From NCBI RefSeq assembly GCF_025602895.1, contig NW_026516448.1, forward strand, positions 1 through 40,037: 40,037 bases of DNA. The letters run 5' to 3'. Each line of letters opens with the position of its first letter. The stretch's first letter is position 1. The notes beneath the pieces were generated by a model, which had not been told where the DNA came from, made no database searches, and was given only the letters and a program-made list of their open reading frames with translations. The translations under genes were made by a program, and so were the position numbers. Positions 32,601 through 40,037 of the stretch are shown here, one piece after another. Source of the stretch: Polychytrium aggregatum. Its lineage: Eukaryota; Chytridiomycota; Chytridiomycetes; Polychytriales.

Positions 32601-35600
32601 GTCGAAGCTCCTCAAGAGAAGCATCCGATTTTGCGGCTGCCGAGCGCTCGGATGAAACCACACCTCTTCTCGCGACGAGGGTCTCGGGAATCCAACAAAA
32701 GCAACAGGTGCATCAAAAGCAAGACGAGGGTCCATCGTTCAGGCTGAGAAACGTTAGCCTGACTTTCCCGCACCGCAAGCTCACCACCATATGTGGATCC
32801 ACTGGCGCTGGCAAATCGTCCCTGATCAGTGCGTTGTTGGGTGAGCTCAAATGCATCCACGGCGAGTACCACTTGATGGATCTGTACAGTCCAAACCACT
32901 GTGGCCAGATTGCCCTTGTTGCTCAAATGGCATGGCTTTTAAATGCCACTATTCGAGACAACATTCTATTTGGGCAGCACTATGATCCCGATCGGTATGT
33001 TGAACCTATGCTATTTTTCCTTCGCTCCTCGTACGTAATCAGCTTTGTCTCACCGCACTTGTTTGTAGGTATGCTCGAGTTCTGCACGCCTGCTGTCTCG
33101 TCAAGGATTTGGATATCTTGGAGGCCGGTGACATGACTGAAGTGGGCGAGAAGGGCATCAACCTATCTGGCGGACAGAAGCAGCGCATCTCTTTGGCTCG
33201 AGCGGCCTATTCTTTTGCCAGAGTTATTCTGTTGGATGATCCGCTTTCGGCAGTCGATGCCCCAACGGCGCGGCACCTGTTTGAGGAATGCATTGTCGAC
33301 TTTCTGCAAGATCGAACTCGGATTCTAGTCACCCACGCCGTCAACCTGGCGCTTCCCAAGACGGACCGACTGGTTGTGATGAGTCAGGGCCAGGTCCTAG
33401 CCGCAGACACCGTGTCCAATGTTCTCAAACTTCCCGATATTGAGAGAATTCTCGCTATCGATCGGCTTGAGGCAGTCTCATTTTCCGGTGACGAGACGGG
33501 TCCAAGCTCTTGTGATGTTTCGGTGGCTGCAACGGATGCGCCGAACCACGCACCTCGATATGCCGACCAGACCAGCAAGCTCGTGAGCGATGAGACTATA
33601 CAAACAGGCTCGGTCAAGCTCGAGATCTATGCGTTCTTCCTTCAAGCATGCGGAGGGGCCGCCGTGGTCGTGGTCTACCTCCTCGGGCTTGCTTTCGAGC
33701 GTGGCTTCCAAGTTTGGAGCGATTACTGGCTCAAAGTATGGTCGGACGCTTACGGAGCTCATCCATCGCTCCTGGCTCGGATTGCGGCAGTTCATTGGTC
33801 TGTTACTGCCGCTGCGGCCATCGGGAAACCCTCTGAGCCGACTGCGGAGACCACCATCGACATTTGGTACTACCTTTCTGTCTATGTTCTTTTGAAGCTG
33901 GGGGTGATTCTCTCGATCATTGGTCTCTATGCCTTTACTTCCTATTCAAGCTACCGTGCCTCCAAGGCACTTCACCAGAAGCTGATTGCTCGAGTCTTGC
34001 ACGCCCCAAGTACGTTCGCCCCCCCCCCACACTGCCGAATTTCATTCCGGCCGCCGAGTGGTGGATACGACCGGTCTGATTGTTCCTCGCACTTTTGCCG
34101 GCTCTGGTGGCTGCTGCTGCCGCTTGTCCTGGGAGCCATCAATGGTTGATGCTGTCGTGTTGTCTCGATGATGCACCGTTTTCTCAGCGAGTACAGCTTT
34201 CACGTACTAACAGTTGTGGTGTTTTATCAACGACTCCCTTGCCCGACGCGAACCGACACGAACACGGGCTGTCCATGCCAGTTCGATGGTTTGGTGAGCC
34301 TTAAAGCTGTTTTGCTGCAAAGCTTGGGCTCGCTGTAGCTCCTGATATAGACTGTTGGCATCACCCGCTCATAACCCTACTCATTCGACTGCCATCTGGA
34401 AGATACCACGCCGCTCGGACGAATATCCAATCGCCTGTCCAAGGATATGGCTTCGATCGATCGGGAGGTCTTGCATGCCTGCACCAACTTTCTTGGCATT
34501 GCGGCAAGTGCCTGCATGATCATCGCAGTTATCGGGTCCATTACTCCCGTGTTCCTGGTGTCCATTCCGTTTATTGGTAAGCCCATCCGGAGGGTGTTCA
34601 ATAAGGGTGGCGTCTCGGTGGATGCGACGAGCTTGTTTGATCGCGCTATGGGAATGATACATCCGCAGAGCGGCTCCTGTTCGTCTTATTGATGGTGCCT
34701 TTTTGTTTCGTTGCAAAGCGTGGATCTACTATCGACTCGCAGTCTACTTTCTTCGCACGAGTAGACAACTCAAGCGTCTCCATAGCAGCTCGCGCAGTCC
34801 CATCTACAGCTCCTTCAGCGAGTGTCTGGCGTATGTGCTCTGACTCAGTATCGCATCGATGTCTCCGGGTTGATTGACCTCTCGATCAACCAGGGTGCAG
34901 GATAGTCAACGCGACTGATATCCACTCTTGTTCGCTTATCCCCAAGTGGTGCTGTCACAATCCGTGCCTTTGGACATGAGGATCGTTTTATGCAGGAGCA
35001 TATGGCTCGGATCGATCAGATGCATCGTATGTGTTTGCCAAGTGGCAGCGATATGACACGCAAGGGGGACATCACACGGTTATTCGATCGGCTGCCATGC
35101 TATTTATCATGCTTTGTGATGTGCCCGTCCTTCAAGTCATTGGACAACTGTTTTGTCCATCCAAGGTCACTCACGTCTGATCCTGCGCACGCTTTGGCAC
35201 TCATATCATCATCCCTAGGCGCCGAACGCATGCTCTGGACATCCAACCGCTGGTTTGCCATGCGACTCGGCATGATCACCGGTTTGGTTGTTCTCTTCGC
35301 GGGAGCATCCATCATTTGGTCACGGGACCTTATTGGTGCCGGACTTGCCGGACTCAGTTTAAGCTGGGCCTCCACGATCGCCGATAATCTGTCGTACTTG
35401 GTCGGATCTCACACCCAAATGGAGCTGGTAAGGTCCGGTAACGGCGCTGGTTGTATACACGAAAGCCGGCTAAACGACTGTGCCAGCATACTAAGCATTC
35501 CAGTCGCTCTCTGGGACCCTGTGCTACGGTAGAGCATGAATTCCGTCGAGAGAGTCCACGAGTATCTTTCAATCGAGCAAGAAAGTGCGGCGGCTTCCAC

Positions 35601-37106
35601 CAGCCCTCTTCCTTCCAACTGGCCAGCTCGAGGCCATATCCGCTTTCAAGATGTCAAAGTCAAGTACTCTCCGGAGCTGCCACTGGCTCTCCGCGGCATC
35701 ACGGTTGACTTTGGAGAGAAGAGCCGAATCGCGATCGTCGGTAGGCCTTCGGTCCGATCTGGCTTGACTGCCGCGGTGTAGGTTCTGGCGAGAACACTCT
35801 GTGGCAATGTTTGTAATCTCAGACCCTGATCACCGACTCCTTGATCCGCAGGGCGGACGGGCTCGGGCAAGTCGACCCTAGCCCTCTCTCTCTTTCGAAT
35901 GCTCGAATGCGAAGCCGGCACGATTCTGATCGATGGTGTCGACATTTCGACCCTTGGGCTCTCGGACCTGCGTCGGAAGATGACCATCATTCCACAAGAG
36001 CCCGTGCTCTTCAGCGGCACCGTTCGCTCCAATCTTGACCCGTTCGACGAGCACGTCGACGATGACCTGTGGGAGTCTCTCCGACGTGTGCGATTTCTGC
36101 AGACCCTTCAACGGAAGGAAGGGGAGGCGCCTCCCAGCGTCATTGACTCCGAGGGATCCTCCGGTCCCCGTGGTGACGGCTCGGCTGCTCGCTCGGGATT
36201 TTCGCTCAACTTTGCAGTTGCCGAGGGCGGCCGCAACCTGAGTGTGGGACAACGACAGGTGAGCATGCTGCTATGGTCCGCTATCCAGCTTCAGTTGATT
36301 ATCGATATCACGCGTGCGATGGCTTATCTGCTTCGCGTTGGATTCTTGGCTCTACAGCTCTTGGTGCTGGCCCGAGTGCTGCTGAAGCGTTCATCGATTA
36401 TTGTGTTGGATGAAGGTGAGTCAGTCGAGGCTCAACGACGTCTACGACATTCCCGAGACATATTCATCCCGCTCTGTTCTGCGGGCTTGCTTGGCTGGCT
36501 GTGTTGGATCAGGTGTCGTAGCCAGAGTGGAGGCGACTGACTTGGCTCACGGCATCTCCAGCAACCGCATCTGTCGACACCGAAACCGATAATTTCATCC
36601 AGGAAACTATCCGCGGACCCGAGTTTTCAGAGTATGCATTTGTTTGCGAGTTGCCTGGCTCTCGTCTCTAGTGAGCATCTCTGCGACACTGTTGTCGCCA
36701 AAAACTTTGCTCTAATAATACGGATTTTCCCCCACAGCTCAACGGTATTATGCATTGCTCACAGGTAGGACTGTTCACACGGCTAACTTGAGGGGAGAGC
36801 AACTCATGGGCAGAAGATGCACGCTGTTCCGTCCCGCAATCTTGTCAACTAGATATCCAGTCCCCGAGAGTTGTGAAAGGCTCACTCGTCCGTCTAACCT
36901 TCCCTACACCGATAAACAGGATTCGCACGATCGTCGACTATGATCGCGTTTTGGTTTTGGGCCAGGGGGCCGTTGTTGAATATGGGGCGCCCTACGAGCT
37001 GATGCAAAGTCCAGGAGGAGTTTTCCGTTCTATGTGTGTGGACACCGGCGAGTTTGAGGAGCTCGAAAAGGTGGCCAAGGGCGCGCATCTGCGAGCAAGT
37101 ATCTGA
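29668..37106 (+). CDS. ABCC (MRP-type) ABC transporter, full-length, 20 exons
   Basis: Predicted exons are 29668-29955, 30000-30359, 30508-30912, 31051-31243, 31380-31530, 31793-32055, 32269-32348, 32441-32994, 33069-34009, 34282-34293, 34403-34576, 34719-34830, 34947-35026, 35219-35427, 35533-35740, 35852-36258, 36358-36415, 36562-36631, 36738-36764 and 36920-37106 (1,592 aa, phases consistent). The order is TMD0, TMD1, NBD1, TMD2, NBD2. NBD1 has Walker [10 protein letters not shown] (~699), LSGGQKQ (~797) and [11 protein letters not shown] with Asp replacing the catalytic Glu, as is typical of ABCC. NBD2 has GRTGSGKST (~1344), LSVGQRQ (~1473), IVLDEATASVD and the switch His in CIAHR. Membrane exporters of this family move glutathione or other conjugates, often into vacuoles; the substrate here is unknown. 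29668 is only the first ATG in frame, and 5' exons may be missing. Confidence 0.92.
29956..29999 (+). other. ABCC intron of only 44 nt
   Basis: GTACGC donor, CTTGAC branch-like site and TTGCAG acceptor, phase 0. It joins two hydrophobic TMD0 segments. It is the shortest intron I infer in the window and less certain than the others. Confidence 0.6.
34282..34293 (+). other. 12-nt micro-exon of the ABCC gene
   Basis: Flanked by CCATGCCAG and GTGAGC. Together with one base from each neighbouring exon it codes I-R-W-F and the first base of Asp. It restores the family motif of the form RWxDxxPxGRI (here [12 protein letters not shown]) at the start of TMD2. Without it the frame and the motif are broken. 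Confidence 0.8.
36738..36764 (+). other. 27-nt exon carrying the NBD2 switch histidine
   Basis: Flanked by CCCCACAG and GTAGGA. It codes S-T-V-L-C-I-A-H with split first and last codons and supplies the H-loop His of NBD2. Confidence 0.85.
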
Positions 37107-37701
37107 TCGTTGACCAACCCAGGGTCTCCAAAGCTGGAAGAGATGTGAGGCAGCGTCGCTTGTATGATGTCCTGCATATGGGACGGCTGGTCGGCATTCC
37201 TAGGTGTTGCGTGACATTGCCCGATGCTTCCAGGTGTCTACCTCGCCCTCCCACAGCATGCTCGGAACGCACCGGGGATTGTGCCCATTTGTACTTCATT
37301 CGCATGCCAGCCACAGTTTGTTGTTGGTTTGGGAGCAATATTGAAATACAGCATGCCCTTGATCATCTGGACAACTCCGTGGTTCTCGATGTCAAGACAG
37401 TCGCGTCGAGCAAGTCGCTCGACGTGTTCTGGGACATGGCCACTCTGGTGGTCGTGGATCTGCTCGAAATCCTGAGCAAACTTTCGTCTCATGGGCTCGA
37501 TCCATATCCTTCCCTCGCTTCCATGATGGATTCTCAATGCAATCACGATGCCAGTCCCTTTGGACACGCTATCAGGCCATGGTGGGCGATGAATGAGCGT
37601 GTATTCGGATCGAGGAAGAGTGACAACCCTGACTTGGATCAGAGCGCCTCGTTTCTCTTTGGGTGCGCTCTGTCCCTAAAGAACTGGAGATGTTGGTGGA
37701 A
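37107..37701. other. convergent intergenic region with one long unassigned plus frame
   Basis: Between the ABCC stop and the CHL1 3' end. A plus-strand frame of 233 codons (37145-37846) runs across it into the antisense of the last CHL1 exons. It has no recognisable domain, and its codons are no more gene-like than chance in GC-rich DNA. I do not call it a gene. Confidence 0.4.
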
Positions 37702-39989
37702 TCAATCAGGTGCCATTGACCCAACGTTATGTACTTCCAAGTATTGCTGTTTCTGTCCACCCCCGTTGCAAGAGACCGGCGGTATGAGATCTTTCACACC
37801 ACAGGATGCACACTCACCTTGGACACGGGGCCAAAACTCAGCTTGAACTCTGGAGCATGAACAACTCCTGCATTTCGGATCCACCCTGGGAGCTTTTCTT
37901 GAATTCGACGGGTGGAGTATCGCTTGTCCAGCAGCAGTACACAGGCGAAATCGTCCTTGTGGCGGATCGCACGGCCTGTCACGATGCAGTATCAGTGCTA
38001 GTCTCAACGTGGGTTCATCGTTACCCGCCAGCGCGGCAGTCGCGAGGGGTCCAACAGACTCACCGATGGACTGGTTGACGGCCTTCATGCACAGGTTTTC
38101 GTAGTACACCGTCCCCGGAGAGGGGGACTAAAGCTTAGAGTTAGAATCGCCATCAGATACGGAAGCCGGGGCAATATGGGAGCCGTCGGATCGACACTTA
38201 CATTTTGATTTGCGCCGACGGAGCCATCGCCCTTTGCTGTGTCGTTGATGTATCGCATCTTCTCCTTCAAGTCTATCGATGTCATATTGGCGAACGGCAA
38301 ACCAACCATAACAACCGCTCTGTGGACAGTATTCATCGGAAAGTCAATTCGACTCAGGTCTCGTTCAACAGCTTCTGCCGCCCCGCCCGCCTCTGCAATA
38401 TTGATGCGATTTGCGCGAGCCACCTCGGCATGGCTCTCGCCGACTCCATGAAACCGCGCTGCTCGGTTTATCGTCTTACCTCCCCATATCGTCGGAGAAA
38501 TTGATCCCCTCGCTCATTTTGCCTCCAACGACGGCGAGCAAGATGGCGCCGTTTCTTGTGCTTTTCTGGAGACCAGACGTCACATGCAGTGCTCTGGATC
38601 AGAAGCAGAAACAAGAATGCGAAGCAAGAGCATCATACGCCAGCCAATGACGCATCTTTACCTGCGCCAAGGCATCGCCCTGCCAAGACGAACGAATCGC
38701 ATCCGCATACTTCCGAAGAGTTTGGTCAACCTCGCTTGTAGTCTTGGGCTCTGTGAAGATCTGAGATCGGGGTAAGAACGGGTCTATTGCCAACGGAGGA
38801 GCCGCTCCCATACTCATGGACGAGGCATGATGCTGGCTTGGACACTCTTCTCGACCAACCGGATACACGATTTCAGCGGCAACAGTACGCAAAACCAATG
38901 CGGCAACTACACAAGCCAATACCTCTTTCTTTGCTTCAAGCCTCTGCAGGATTCCGCAACTTCTCCAGACATTGACGACGGTATCGAGGAACGAGTAGCT
39001 GGCAAAAAATACCACAATGCCACCAGGAACGATACCGGCAAAGTTGACGATGGCGTTTCCAAGTTCGCCGATCTGGCGGGGTTGCACAGGTTCAGCACTC
39101 TGATCGGTTACAAGCAGCCAGCCCTTGAGAGCCTTTGACGTCGATAATGTGACCAAGTCTCTGGGGGCAAACAAGATATGTCGCTGAATCTAGTGATATT
39201 CTTAGATTGGGTTCATACCATTTCAGCGCTGCCCCGGCTTGCATAATCGAACTTGAACTCGATCCCAGTGGGGCCTCTGTCGCATGCCACCGTAAGAATT
39301 GAAGTTTTCGGCACGATGTGGCCACAGCTAAAGCGCTGGAACCGATTACATGGGAGGTCCGGGAACAACTGGGTCAGGAATTCAGAAACCTGGGTGTATC
39401 AACGAATACAAATCGGTTACTTGGCGATTCTTGCAATGGGAAGGTATGCGAGTGACCGTTCCTTGCGCTGGCAAAACAGGTTCACTATCGAGTCTCGGCT
39501 CAATGATCGGCTCAATGATCGGCTCAGGGGTAGAATATCAGGCGTCGTCGAAGACTGGCCATCCGATTCACATTGCTCGATGCCCAGAATCTTCTTACCG
39601 GCTCCATCGTACCGCCCGCCAAGATGACGGAGCGGGCATCGGATACAATGTCGCGGAAGTGATTTGCAGGATTCAGCAGCATGTATCGATACGAAGGAAA
39701 TGCTGATGATGAATGTGGGGTTTCGTGATGTCAGCATGGCTACTGGGCGAACATACTTAGAGACGCTCTGGAAGCGACGAATCGAGTATGAGCCAACCGA
39801 CTCAGAGGCATTCAACGGCACCCGAAACCCCTCAGCTCGCGGCCGGGATTCGCGAGGGAGGCAGATTCAACCTACAGTCGCGCGTCATGACGATGCGGCC
39901 ATCAGCAGTAGCGTTCTTGAGAGAGAAGATGAAGGACTCGATCTGCTGCAGAGCCGGCGTGTGTCTGGATACATAAGTGCCTGGGGCAT
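37702..39989 (-). CDS. CHL1: CHL1/DDX11-type DNA helicase, C-terminal part (5' partial, runs off the window)
   Basis: Predicted minus-strand exons are 39989-39876, 39702-39599, 39389-39219, 39072-38923, 38760-38662, 38565-38480, 38319-38202, 38127-38064, 37975-37818 and 37752-37702 (about 370 residues, phases consistent). The exon at 39989 starts after a CTAAC branch site and ACGACAG acceptor; upstream exons lie outside the window. CHL1 is an iron-sulphur, XPD-superfamily 5'-3' DNA helicase that acts in sister-chromatid cohesion and genome stability. Visible landmarks are [73 protein letters not shown], and motif VI with [11 protein letters not shown]. The Walker A, DEAH box and Fe-S cysteines are not in view. 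If the last intron (GTGAGT donor after 37818) is not used, the protein ends at 37794 instead. Confidence 0.92.
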
Positions 39990-40037
39990 CTGTCGTCCGA
40001 GTTAGCGCAGTCACAATCCCAAAGATCATACACCCGT

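Noticed and set aside
37145..37846. A 233-codon plus-strand frame as a gene
   Set aside because: No recognisable domain, no clear promoter or start context, and it overlaps the CHL1 terminal exons in antisense. It is kept only as a remark.

Overview
The window is eukaryotic nuclear DNA, most likely from a fungus, and gene content plus intron style suggest an early-diverging lineage such as a chytrid (inference). Every large gene is split by short GT-AG introns (44 to 315 nt) with recognisable donors (GTACGT, GTAAGC, GTATGT, GTTCGT). The standard genetic code is used with all three stops. The GC content is moderately high, and tRNA genes carry internal A and B boxes. No bacterial operon logic applies.

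Layout. (1) 139-561 is the 3' end of an alpha/beta-hydrolase gene with an apparent frameshift. (2) 1412-6781 (+) is a five-exon DEAH/RHA-type RNA helicase. (3) 7362-11857 is the left arm of a very large inverted repeat. (4) 11858-24617 is the 12.76-kb spacer. It holds the ten-exon MOT1/BTAF1 gene (12372-20454, +) and, convergent to it, a five-exon PB1 + LIR-like + coiled-coil + UBA gene (24043-21056, -) that resembles the p62/NBR1 autophagy receptors. (5) 24618-29113 is the right arm, an almost perfect reverse complement of the left (left position x pairs with 36475-x). (6) 29668-37106 (+) is a full-length ABCC (MRP-type) transporter gene assembled from 20 exons, including one of only 12 nt. 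(7) 39989-37702 (-) is the 3' part of a CHL1/DDX11 (FANCJ/XPD-superfamily) DNA helicase gene that runs off the right edge.

Each 4,496-bp arm carries four tRNA genes (two Phe-GAA, one Pro-AGG, one Ser-AGA), one small Gly/Ser/Tyr-rich ORF and at least seven different micro/minisatellites. I see no transposase, integrase or reverse transcriptase in the arms. The reading-frame translations of the two arms are identical except for one base (7516 versus 28959). The arms are therefore either a very recent inverted segmental duplication or a pair kept identical by gene conversion. They could support inversion of the MOT1/PB1-UBA block. Both spacer genes keep about 0.5 kb of private upstream DNA inside the spacer, so inversion would not break them.

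The genes are housekeeping or regulatory (RNA helicase, TBP-removing ATPase, autophagy-receptor-like protein, multidrug/conjugate transporter, cohesion helicase) and do not form a pathway together. The unusual part of the window is the repeat architecture, the tRNA arrangement and several extreme exon sizes.
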